A stretch of 6,130 bases of DNA, from assembly GCA_035267815.1 (NCBI GenBank), contig DATFLK010000173.1, positions 1 to 6,130 of the forward strand, given 5' to 3'. The stretch comes from DATFLK01 sp035267815 (lineage in GTDB: Bacteria > Pseudomonadota > Zetaproteobacteria > Mariprofundales > Mariprofundaceae). Shown piece by piece: positions 1 to 6,130 of this stretch (position 1 is its first letter; the number at the start of each line of letters is the position of its first letter). Below the pieces are notes generated by a model. That model did no database searches and had not been told where the DNA came from. It was given only the letters and a program-made list of their open reading frames with translations. Both the position numbers and the translations under genes were made by a program.

Positions 1-679
1 TGCCGGTCACGGCAACCTTGCCGTAGCGAGGGCGACACGCGGCAAACAGCGACGAGAGGCCGTCCAGATAGTGTGCCTGGCCGTCGACCAGATCACCGGT
101 GGAAACGAGAATATCCGGTTCGAGATCCGTCACTCTCTGCAAAAGGCGCCGCAGCCGTCGGCGCCCCACCATGATCCCCAGATGAACATCGGAGATCTGA
201 ACGATACGAAGGCCGGGAAAACCGGCCGGAAGCATGTCGGAACGGATCGTCACGCGCTCCACTCGGGGATGACGCGCGGCATAAAAGCCATAGAGCCATA
301 GCGCGGTGGTCAACGCCAATACGGCTGAAAAGGATTGCCGGGGATCGGGAGCGGACAGGCCGGCGAGCGATGCAGTCCAGCCATAGAGATCGGTGGCAAC
401 CGCAAGCCAGAAACAGAGAAAGGAGAAGCCCATCCATCCGAACACAAACCACGAGAAGATCATGGCGGACACACGATACGCCTGTTGCTGTTCCAGTCGC
501 CACAACAGCATCGGACTCCAGGTCATGAACAGCGCCCACACGACTGCCGGAAGCCAGCTCGTTTCGGAAAGCGAGAAGGCACGCACGGCATCATCGGCAA
601 GGTAGGCCTGGATGACGCCGTAGAGCACCACCAGAAGCCAGAAGCGTATGGAAAGGCGGGCCAGAACCCGACCGATCAT
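1..679 (-). CDS. Membrane-anchored metallophosphoesterase (calcineurin-like), C-terminus beyond the left edge
   Basis: This reading frame is open from an ATG at 679 to the left edge, giving 226 residues without a stop. Residues 1-135 hold about four hydrophobic segments (roughly 11-28, 42-60, 71-96 and 118-134). A soluble domain then begins with two of the metal-binding motifs of the calcineurin-like phosphoesterase fold: QISDVHLG at 161-168 (Asp164, His166) and STGDLVDG at 193-200 (Asp196). The visible part stops at VTG, just where the family's GNHE motif would follow. A GGAGG sequence ends six bases before the ATG (complement at 686-690), which supports this start. The layout resembles YkuE/YaeI-like membrane phosphoesterases, but the substrate cannot be read from the sequence. 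Basic residues at the N-terminus, between helices 2 and 3, and after helix 4 suggest, by the positive-inside rule, a cytoplasmic catalytic domain; this is inference. It lies 70 bases downstream of ssb on the same strand. The family call is strong; the physiological role is unknown. Confidence 0.88.
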   Translation of the reverse strand, partial: MIGRVLARLSIRFWLLVVLYGVIQAYLADDAVRAFSLSETSWLPAVVWALFMTWSPMLLWRLEQQQAYRVSAMIFSWFVFGWMGFSFLCFWLAVATDLYGWTASLAGLSAPDPRQSFSAVLALTTALWLYGFYAARHPRVERVTIRSDMLPAGFPGLRIVQISDVHLGIMVGRRRLRRLLQRVTDLEPDILVSTGDLVDGQAHYLDGLSSLFAACRPRYGKVAVTG

Positions 680-749
680 GTCAGGCCTCCGGAATATGGT
701 CGGACGGAATGCGCGCCGATAATCGGTGGATCAACCGGATCGTACTTAT

Positions 750-1250
750 TTAAAAAGGAATATCGTCATCCACCGGCACATTATTGAAGGCCGGTGCATC
801 GGCAAATGGGTCGTTGTTGCCGCGGCTTCCGCCACCGCCCTGCTGCTGGCCACCGCCACCGAAATCGCCGCCACGGTTGCCGCCAAAATCGTTACCGCTT
901 CCACCACTGCTGCTACCGCCGCTACCGCCGCCTCCGAGCATCTTCATCTCGTTGGCGCGGATCTCAGTGGTATAACGGTCGTTTCCATCCCGGTCCTGCC
1001 ACTTGCGGGTTTCGATCTTGCCCTCGATGTAGACGCGGCTGCCTTTGGTCAGATACTGGCCGGCGATCTCGCCGAGCTTGCCCCAGAGCACGACGCGATG
1101 CCATTCAGTGCGCTCCTGTTGTTCTCCGTCGCGATTCTTCCAGCGATCCGTGGTCGCTAGACGGATGTTGCACACGCAGGTCCCGTCCTGCATGTAGCGC
1201 ACCTCCGGATCAGCGCCCAGATTCCCGATCAACATCGCCTTGTTCAGCAT
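750..1250 (-). CDS. ssb: Single-stranded DNA-binding protein SSB
   Basis: SSB coats single-stranded DNA during replication, recombination and repair, and recruits partner proteins through its C-terminal tip. The 166-residue product has an N-terminal OB-fold (about residues 1-105) opening with MLNKAMLIGNLGADPEVRY. It contains the family block TEWHRVVLWGKL, and TRKWQDRDG further on. Trp37, Trp50 and Trp84 match the DNA-stacking tryptophans 40, 54 and 88 of E. coli SSB, and Trp56 stands where E. coli has Phe60. A glycine-rich, low-complexity linker (about 106-145) leads to the acidic tip DDDIPF at the very end, the docking site for partners such as RecO, PriA and exonuclease I in E. coli. I chose the ATG at 1250 because the protein then begins like other SSBs and a G-rich GGGGTGG lies five bases upstream. 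A GTG at 1280 in the same frame would add ten unconserved residues. It follows uvrA on the same strand and may be cotranscribed with it. Confidence 0.96.
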   Translation of the reverse strand: MLNKAMLIGNLGADPEVRYMQDGTCVCNIRLATTDRWKNRDGEQQERTEWHRVVLWGKLGEIAGQYLTKGSRVYIEGKIETRKWQDRDGNDRYTTEIRANEMKMLGGGGSGGSSSGGSGNDFGGNRGGDFGGGGQQQGGGGSRGNNDPFADAPAFNNVPVDDDIPF

Positions 1251-1255
1251 CGCAT

Positions 1256-1262
1256 CCACCCC
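1256..1262 (-). promoter_or_regulatory. Likely ribosome binding site of ssb
   Basis: On the minus strand GGGGTGG ends five bases before the ATG at 1250. It is an imperfect Shine-Dalgarno match, but no better one precedes the in-frame GTG codons at 1280 or 1259, so it favours the shorter SSB start. It would lie inside the coding region if the GTG at 1280 were used. Confidence 0.45.
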
Positions 1263-1326
1263 ATAAAAAGACTGACTCACAAGCTAGGGGCAACCCCGCC
1301 CCCATGCAACAACAACCCTGCAGAAA

Positions 1327-4149
1327 TCAACGATCCTTCAGATAGGCGCGCAGGTAGTACCCTGTGTGCGAGGCAGCACTGGCAGCCACATCCTCCGGCG
1401 TGCCGGCCACCACGACCTCGCCGCCCTTGTCGCCGCCCTCAGGACCCATGTCCACGACCCAGTCGGCTGTCTTGATCACCTCGAGGTTATGCTCGATGAC
1501 GATCACCGTGTTGCCGCGCTCGACCAGCGCGTGCAGCACATCCAGAAGCTTCGCCACGTCGTCGAAATGCAGCCCCGTCGTCGGCTCGTCGAGGATATAG
1601 AGTGTGTCACCGGTAGCACGCCGCGCCAGCTCCCTGGCCAGCTTGATCCGCTGCGCTTCGCCGCCCGACAACGTGGTGGCCGACTGCCCCAGACGGATAT
1701 AGCCAAGCCCCACCTGCTGCAACGTCTCCAGCCGGTGACGCACGGGTTCGATCGGCGCAAAGAACTCCACCGCCGTGTCGACCGTCATGTCGAGCACCTC
1801 GGCGATGCTTTTCCCCTTGTAGCGGACATCCAGCGTTTCGCGGTTATAACGGCTGCCGCCGCAGGACTCGCAGTGCACATAGACATCTGGAAGGAAGTGC
1901 ATCTCCACCTTGATGATGCCGTCTCCCTGGCAAGCCTCGCAGCGCCCGCCCTTCACATTGAAGGAGAAACGCCCCGGCTTGTAGCCCCGCGCCCTTGATT
2001 CAGGTACAGCGGCGAAGAGCTCGCGTATCGGCGTGAAGACCCCCGTATAGGTGGCCGGATTGGAACGCGGCGTACGCCCGATCGGACTCTGGTCGATATC
2101 AATGATCTTGTTGATGTGCTCACGACCGATCAATGCCTCGTGTGCCCCCACCCGCTCGGAGACCTGACGCATCTCCTTGGCGAAGGCGCGGTAGAGGGTA
2201 TCGATCACCAGTGTCGACTTACCGGAACCGGAAACACCGGTCACACAGGAGAGCCTTGCCGTGGGGAAGCACGCTTCGACATGGCGCAGGTTATTGGCGC
2301 GCGCGCCCTTTACGCCCACCATCGGATGATCCTTCGACAACCGACGGCGCTCCGGCACCGCAATCCCCTTGCGCCCCTGCATGTAATCGGCCGTCAGCGA
2401 CTTCTCGCAGGCCATCACCTCGTCCAGGGGACCTGCGACGATCACCTCGCCGCCATGCTCACCGGCACGTGGTCCCATATCGACCACCCAATCGGCCCGA
2501 CGAATGGCATCCTCATCATGCTCGACCACCAGCACGGAGTTGCCGAGATCACGCAATCGCTCGAGGGTTGCCAGAAGACGATCGTTGTCACGCTGGTGGA
2601 GGCCGATAGAGGGCTCGTCCAGAATATAGAGGACCCCGACCAGCGCCGAGCCGATCTGGGTCGCCAGGCGAATACGCTGCGCCTCGCCACCGGAGAGCGT
2701 GCCCGCCGTTCGGTGCAGCGACAGGTAGTCGAGCCCGACCTCGATCATGAAACCGATGCGAGCAACGATCTCGCCCAGGATGCGCTCGGCGATGGCGTGC
2801 TCCTGTGTCGTCAGCTCAAGCGCCTCGATCCAGGCCCTCGCCTCCCGAAGCGGCATCTGCACGATCTCCGGAAGGTTACGGCCATGCACCAGCACATGCC
2901 GTGCCGCCCTGTTCAGGCGCGAGCCGTCACACACCGGGCATGGCACCGCATTGATATAGCGCGCCAACGATTCGCGTACATCGTCCGCCTCAGTCTCGCG
3001 ATAGCGCCGCTCAAGACTCGGGATCACCCCTTCGAATGGTCGCTTCACCTCCCGCGTGCGGCCGTGGTCAAAGAAACGGAAAGCAACCACCTCCTTATCG
3101 GAGCCGTAGAGAAGGACCTTCCGCAGCCCCTCATCGAGATCGCTGAATGGCGTGTGCATGTCGATATCGAAATGGGCGCAGACCGCCTGCATGGTCTGCT
3201 GAAAGAAGGGGTTTTCGCGGCTCGACCACGGTGCAATCGCCCCCTGTTTGAGTGATTTTCCTGCATCCGGCACCACCAGCTCGGGATCGAAGATCATGCT
3301 CGAACCGATACCGTCGCACGACGGACATGCCCCCACCGGCGAGTTGAAGGAGAAGAGCCGCGGCTCGATCTCGGGATAGGAGATACCGCAATCGGGGCAG
3401 GCGAACCGCTCGGAGAACGTATGCATCCCCTCTTCGGTCATCACCATCATCATGCCGTCGCCATATTTCAGTGAGGTTTCGACCGAATCGGCCAGACGTG
3501 TCCGCACACCGTCGCGCATGACGACGCGATCCACCACCAGCTCGATATCGTGGCGGTTGTTGCGCTCCAGTCCCGACACATCCTCCAGCGGCATAATCTC
3601 GCCGTCGATACGCACACGCACGAAGCCATCCTGACCCGCCTTCTCCAGTTCGCGCCGAAACTCGCCCTTGCGGCCATGCACGATCGGCGCCAGAAGCTGC
3701 ATCTTCGTTCCCTCGGGCCACTGCATCAGCGCATCGATGATCTGGCTGGCCGACTGGGAGCTGATCGGCTTGCCGCAGCCGTAGCAGTGGGGCTCGCCGA
3801 TCCGGGCATAAAGAAGACGCAGGTAATCGTACACCTCGGTGATGGTGCCCACCGTGGAACGCGGATTGCGGCTGGTGGTCTTCTGTTCGATGGAGATCGC
3901 CGGCGACAGCCCTTCGATGGCGTCCACGTCCGGACGTTCCATCATGCCAAGGAACTGGCGCGCATAGGCTGAAAGCGACTCGACGTAGCGCCGCTGACCC
4001 TCGGCATAGAGCGTATCGAAAGCGAGTGAGGATTTTCCGGAGCCGGAGACGCCAGTGATCACGACCAGCTGATCACGCGGGATATCCAGCGAGATATTCT
4101 TCAGGTTGTGTACACGCGCACCCTGTACACGAATCCAGCGCTCTTCCAT
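1327..4149 (-). CDS. uvrA: Excinuclease ABC subunit A (UvrA)
   Basis: UvrA is the damage-sensing ATPase of nucleotide excision repair. As a dimer it scans DNA with UvrB, loads UvrB at bulky lesions and leaves before UvrC cuts. The 940-residue product has the same length as E. coli UvrA and shows both ABC ATPase modules complete. The first has a Walker A GVSGSGKSS at 33-41, a signature LSGGEAQRIRLA at 485-496 and a Walker B LYILDEPSIGLH at 507-518. The second has a Walker A GVSGSGKST at 638-646, a signature LSGGEAQRIKLA at 827-838 and a Walker B LYILDEPTTGLH at 850-861. Zinc-module cysteines are visible as pairs at 251/254 with 275/278, at 404/407, and at 737/740 with 760/763, the last being the C-terminal zinc finger needed for damage discrimination. 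AGGAGG lies four bases before the ATG. ssb follows on the same strand and gloA diverges upstream. No truncation, frameshift or missing catalytic residue was seen. Confidence 0.99.
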   Translation of the reverse strand: MEERWIRVQGARVHNLKNISLDIPRDQLVVITGVSGSGKSSLAFDTLYAEGQRRYVESLSAYARQFLGMMERPDVDAIEGLSPAISIEQKTTSRNPRSTVGTITEVYDYLRLLYARIGEPHCYGCGKPISSQSASQIIDALMQWPEGTKMQLLAPIVHGRKGEFRRELEKAGQDGFVRVRIDGEIMPLEDVSGLERNNRHDIELVVDRVVMRDGVRTRLADSVETSLKYGDGMMMVMTEEGMHTFSERFACPDCGISYPEIEPRLFSFNSPVGACPSCDGIGSSMIFDPELVVPDAGKSLKQGAIAPWSSRENPFFQQTMQAVCAHFDIDMHTPFSDLDEGLRKVLLYGSDKEVVAFRFFDHGRTREVKRPFEGVIPSLERRYRETEADDVRESLARYINAVPCPVCDGSRLNRAARHVLVHGRNLPEIVQMPLREARAWIEALELTTQEHAIAERILGEIVARIGFMIEVGLDYLSLHRTAGTLSGGEAQRIRLATQIGSALVGVLYILDEPSIGLHQRDNDRLLATLERLRDLGNSVLVVEHDEDAIRRADWVVDMGPRAGEHGGEVIVAGPLDEVMACEKSLTADYMQGRKGIAVPERRRLSKDHPMVGVKGARANNLRHVEACFPTARLSCVTGVSGSGKSTLVIDTLYRAFAKEMRQVSERVGAHEALIGREHINKIIDIDQSPIGRTPRSNPATYTGVFTPIRELFAAVPESRARGYKPGRFSFNVKGGRCEACQGDGIIKVEMHFLPDVYVHCESCGGSRYNRETLDVRYKGKSIAEVLDMTVDTAVEFFAPIEPVRHRLETLQQVGLGYIRLGQSATTLSGGEAQRIKLARELARRATGDTLYILDEPTTGLHFDDVAKLLDVLHALVERGNTVIVIEHNLEVIKTADWVVDMGPEGGDKGGEVVVAGTPEDVAASAASHTGYYLRAYLKDR

Positions 4150-4195
4150 CGAACCTCCTGTACAACTAAACGTGCAATGCTATCCTAAATTCTGT

Positions 4196-4214
4196 CGCCG
4201 CTCACCGGGCGGCG
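4196..4214. repeat. Inverted repeat (GC hairpin) between uvrA and gloA
   Basis: CGCCGC at 4196-4201 pairs perfectly with GCGGCG at 4209-4214 across a seven-base loop. No run of T follows on either strand, so it is not a standard intrinsic terminator. It may lie in the 5' leader of gloA, or upstream of the uvrA promoter, and could equally be chance in GC-rich DNA. Confidence 0.35.
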
Positions 4215-4254
4215 GCATCATCGTCCACAACAGAAACGGACTCAACCATCCGCC

Positions 4255-4263
4255 AAGGAGGAG
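4255..4263 (+). promoter_or_regulatory. Strong ribosome binding site of gloA
   Basis: AAGGAGGAG ends four bases before the ATG at 4268, with the GGAGG core six bases from it. This fixes the gloA start, although the reading frame is open far upstream, back into the antisense of uvrA. Confidence 0.85.
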
Positions 4264-4267
4264 ATTC

Positions 4268-4654
4268 ATGCGCATTCTGCACACCATGTTGAGAGTCGGT
4301 GATCTGGAACGATCGATCCAGTTCTATACCGATATTCTGGGCATGCGGCTTCTTCGCCGGAAGGATTATCCGGAAGGGAAGTTCACCCTCGCCTTTGTCG
4401 GCTACGACGATGAATCCAAAGCAGCCTGCATCGAGATGACCCACAACTGGGGTGTCGATACATACGATCTGGGCGATGCCTTTGGACATGTCGCCATCGG
4501 CGTCGACGATATCGTCGGATGCTGCGAACGTATCAGGGAACAGGGGGGCGAGGTGGTGCGCGAGCCGGGACCCATGAAGCATGGCACCACCGTCATCGCC
4601 TTCGTCAAGGATCCCGACGGCTATATGATCGAACTGATCGAGACCGGCTCTTAA
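4268..4654 (+). CDS. gloA: Lactoylglutathione lyase (glyoxalase I)
   Basis: Glyoxalase I converts the hemithioacetal of methylglyoxal and glutathione to S-lactoylglutathione, the first step of cytoplasmic methylglyoxal detoxification. The 128-residue product is the short bacterial form with two beta-alpha-beta-beta-beta modules of the VOC fold. All four metal ligands fall at the same numbers as in E. coli GloA: His5 (RILHTMLRV), Glu56 (ACIEMTHN), His74 (FGHVAIGVDD) and Glu122 (MIELIE). This form usually prefers nickel or cobalt over zinc; that is family knowledge, not visible here. The family phrases RVGDLERSIQFYTDILGM and DPDGYMIEL are present. The start is fixed by a strong Shine-Dalgarno sequence and by His5 numbering. 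It diverges from uvrA and converges with glmM, so it appears to be a single-gene unit. A hydroxyacylglutathione hydrolase partner (GloB) is not in the window. Confidence 0.98.
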   Translation: MRILHTMLRVGDLERSIQFYTDILGMRLLRRKDYPEGKFTLAFVGYDDESKAACIEMTHNWGVDTYDLGDAFGHVAIGVDDIVGCCERIREQGGEVVREPGPMKHGTTVIAFVKDPDGYMIELIETGS

Positions 4655-4664
4655 CGGGCCGGTC
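4642..4664. terminator. Possible bidirectional hairpin between gloA and glmM
   Basis: GACCGGC at 4642-4648 pairs with GCCGGTC at 4658-4664 around a nine-base loop containing the gloA stop codon. The two genes converge here and are only 14 bases apart, so a shared hairpin would make sense. Neither side has a T-tract, so a true intrinsic terminator is doubtful; it could instead protect 3' ends or limit convergent transcription. Confidence 0.35.
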
Positions 4665-4668
4665 CCAT

Positions 4669-6009
4669 TCAGATACGGGACTGAAGCACCTCGACCAGCG
4701 TCTGGCCGACATCCAGCATCAACGCCTCATTCTCGGCCTCAATCATGACGCGAAGCTTGGGTTCCGTCCCGGACATTCGCACGAGCAAACGTCCCCGGCC
4801 TTCCAGCTGGCTCTCCGCTTCCACCACAGCGGCCTTCGCATCCGCATCCTCTAGCAAATCCATGCGTCGCGGCAGCACGATATTCCACAGCTTCTGCGGG
4901 AACAACTGCATATCACCGGAAAGCGCCGAGAGCGGCTGTTTCCTGGCGCACATGGCACACAATAGCTGAAGCGCCGTAATCAACCCGTCTCCGGTCGTAT
5001 TGTAATCGAGCAGAATCACATGACCGGACTGCTCTCCACCGATGTTGCACCCCTTCTCGCGCATCATCTCCAGCACATAACGGTCACCGACGGCGGCACG
5101 ATGCATGGCCATCCCCTGCCCCTGCAGATAGCGCTCCAGACCCATGTTGCTCATGACAGTCGTCACCACGCCATCACCGGTCAGATTACCCTGTCGCTGA
5201 TGGTGCGCCGCCAGAATCGCGATAATGCGATCCCCGTCGATAAGATCGCCATTCGCATCACAGGCGATCAGCCTGTCGGCATCGCCATCGAACGCGAAAC
5301 CGATATCCGCATCCGTCTCCACCACCTTCCGGCACATACCCTCCGGGTGCGTGGATCCGCACGACAGGTTGATGTTCAGGCCATCGGGCTCGTTGTGGAT
5401 GGCCACCACCTCGCATCCGAGCTCCTCGAAGAGCCGGGGGGCGACATCGTAGGCGGCGCCGTTGGCACAATCGACCACCACCTTGAGATCATCCATGCGG
5501 AATCCTCTCGGCAGGGTGCTTTTGCAGAACTCGACATAACGGCCACGCGCATCATCCACACGAAACGCCTTGCCGATATTGGCAGCCGAGGGAAGCGGCG
5601 GCAGCGACTCCATGCTGCCCTCGATCTCGAGCTCAATCCCGTCTGGCAGTTTGAAACCGTCGGCACCGAAAAACTTGATGCCATTGTCCCCGGCCGGATT
5701 GTGCGATGCTGAGAGCACCACTCCCGCATCGGCCCGCAGACTTCGGGTCAGATAGGCCACTGCCGGTGTCGGCACCGGTCCCACCAGCAATACATTCATA
5801 CCCTGTGCCGTCAGGCCGGCGCACAGGGCCGATTCGATCATATAGCCGGACAGCCGCGTATCCTTGCCGATCAGAATATGCGGCTGATGCGACACCTTCC
5901 GGGTCAATACAGAGCCCGCCGCACGCCCGAGACGCAGCGCGAACTCGGCCGTCATCGGTTCCTCGTTCACCGTGCCGCGTACGCCATCAGTTCCGAAGTA
6001 GTGCCTCAT
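4669..6009 (-). CDS. glmM: Phosphoglucosamine mutase
   Basis: GlmM interconverts glucosamine-6-phosphate and glucosamine-1-phosphate, which GlmU then turns into UDP-GlcNAc for peptidoglycan and LPS. The 446-residue product has all four elements of the alpha-D-phosphohexomutase fold. These are the N-terminal FGTDGVRG (5-12), the active-site loop LSASHNP with the phosphorylated serine at Ser102, the Mg-binding loop DGDADR with Asp241, Asp243 and Asp245, and the sugar-binding loop GGEQSGH (324-330). The C-terminal phosphate-binding loop RMSGTEPKLRVM (411-422) completes the set. GEQSGH and the overall length point to GlmM rather than phosphomannomutase or phosphoglucomutase. GGAGG lies six bases before the ATG, inside the end of the upstream gene, whose TGA overlaps this ATG. 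That ATGA arrangement implies operon membership and probable translational coupling. The 3' end faces gloA. The enzyme looks intact; activation by phosphorylation of Ser102 is inferred from the family. Confidence 0.98.
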   Translation of the reverse strand: MRHYFGTDGVRGTVNEEPMTAEFALRLGRAAGSVLTRKVSHQPHILIGKDTRLSGYMIESALCAGLTAQGMNVLLVGPVPTPAVAYLTRSLRADAGVVLSASHNPAGDNGIKFFGADGFKLPDGIELEIEGSMESLPPLPSAANIGKAFRVDDARGRYVEFCKSTLPRGFRMDDLKVVVDCANGAAYDVAPRLFEELGCEVVAIHNEPDGLNINLSCGSTHPEGMCRKVVETDADIGFAFDGDADRLIACDANGDLIDGDRIIAILAAHHQRQGNLTGDGVVTTVMSNMGLERYLQGQGMAMHRAAVGDRYVLEMMREKGCNIGGEQSGHVILLDYNTTGDGLITALQLLCAMCARKQPLSALSGDMQLFPQKLWNIVLPRRMDLLEDADAKAAVVEAESQLEGRGRLLVRMSGTEPKLRVMIEAENEALMLDVGQTLVEVLQSRI

Positions 6010-6130
6010 GGTTTTCCTCCCCCCTGTTCCTTCTTGCCGGTCTCCTTCTTGTTCAACACGCCATGCACGATAAAAAGCACATTGGGGTGCACCAGCCGGA
6101 TCGCCTTGCCCGCCGGACTCTCGACATTCG
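6006..6130 (-). CDS. 3' end of an upstream operon gene, possibly YbbR/CdaR-like
   Basis: Only the last 40 residues are inside the window; the gene continues beyond the right edge. The frame ends in TGA at 6008-6006, sharing bases with the glmM ATG, and it carries the glmM ribosome binding site, so it is very likely a real gene in the glmM operon. The visible protein runs through PAGKAIRLVHPNVLFIVHGV, which looks like an alternating beta-strand pattern, and ends in a charged Lys/Gly-rich tail. The pattern of a P-x-G turn followed by strands split by a proline recalls the ends of YbbR repeats, and ybbR/cdaR commonly precedes glmM in bacteria with the cyclic-di-AMP synthase gene cdaA. The other common glmM neighbour, folP (dihydropteroate synthase), fits the tail less well. 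The product name is a weak inference; that a gene ends here is much firmer. Confidence 0.6.
   Translation of the reverse strand, partial: NVESPAGKAIRLVHPNVLFIVHGVLNKKETGKKEQGGGKP

Larger units (their letters stand above)
4150..4267. promoter_or_regulatory. Divergent uvrA-gloA control region
   Basis: This 118-base gap must hold the promoters of uvrA (minus) and gloA (plus), unless they lie inside the genes. For gloA a weak sigma70-like pair is TGTACA at 4159-4164 and TATCCT at 4181-4186, 16 bases apart, each matching four of six consensus bases. No good -35/-10 pair was found for uvrA, although the AT-rich stretch at 4181-4192 could supply a -10. A GC hairpin lies at 4196-4214. I saw no E. 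coli-type LexA box (CTGT-N8-ACAG) and no alphaproteobacterial GTTC-N7-GTTC box. The assignment as a control region follows from gene layout; the exact elements are uncertain. Confidence 0.5.

Noticed and set aside
93..539. Minus-strand frame of 148 codons starting within the phosphoesterase region
   Set aside because: It lies in a different frame of the same strand as the real phosphoesterase gene, which has a proper start, a Shine-Dalgarno sequence and metal-binding motifs.
716..726. Short palindrome CCGAT-A-ATCGG between ssb and the phosphoesterase gene
   Set aside because: Five-base arms with a one-base centre cannot form a useful RNA hairpin and no T-tract follows; probably chance.
821..945. 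Repetitive GGC/GGT-type tract that might be a DNA repeat or array
   Set aside because: It encodes the low-complexity Gly/Ser/Asn/Gln linker typical of SSB; there are no regular repeat units or spacers.
726..1160. Open plus-strand frame opposite ssb, rich in Ala and Thr
   Set aside because: The repetitive composition is the reverse complement of the glycine-rich SSB linker, not an independent protein.
2116..3255. Long open frame of 379 codons on the plus strand inside uvrA
   Set aside because: It is antisense to a complete, strongly conserved UvrA; the translation has no recognisable domain and no good ribosome binding site was noted. Such frames are common opposite GC-rich genes.
4106..4267. 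54-codon upstream extension of the gloA frame
   Set aside because: It would overlap the start of uvrA, adds unconserved residues and shifts the His5 ligand; the strong ribosome binding site at 4255-4263 marks the true start.

Overview
This GC-rich window looks like ordinary bacterial chromosome, most likely from a Gram-negative, proteobacterium-like organism. The glyoxalase I is of the short metal-dependent type with the same ligand positions as the E. coli enzyme, UvrA has the E. coli length of 940 residues, and SSB ends in the classic DDDIPF tip. The exact lineage cannot be settled from the sequence alone. Coding density is very high. No mobile element, CRISPR array, tRNA or rRNA was seen.

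Layout from left to right: a 3'-truncated membrane-anchored metallophosphoesterase (minus strand, running off the left edge), then ssb (minus), then uvrA (minus). UvrA and ssb lie head to tail and could share a transcript, with the phosphoesterase next in line. A 118-base divergent gap separates uvrA from gloA (plus). gloA converges with glmM (minus) across only 14 bases. The last 37 codons or so on the right edge are the 3' end of another minus-strand gene whose stop codon overlaps the glmM start (ATGA). Its sequence weakly resembles the end of a YbbR/CdaR-type protein.

The genes are mostly housekeeping: single-stranded DNA binding and nucleotide excision repair (ssb, uvrA), methylglyoxal detoxification (gloA), and amino-sugar synthesis for peptidoglycan and LPS (glmM). 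The divergent gloA-uvrA pair links removal of a DNA-damaging metabolite with a repair enzyme, but shared control is only a guess. The right-hand pair may be the end of a cdaA-cdaR-glmM type operon, which would tie cell-wall precursor synthesis to cyclic-di-AMP signalling. The upstream genes are outside the window, so this is unproven.

I found no convincing undescribed system. The findings below are modest observations on regulation, start sites and gene neighbourhood.
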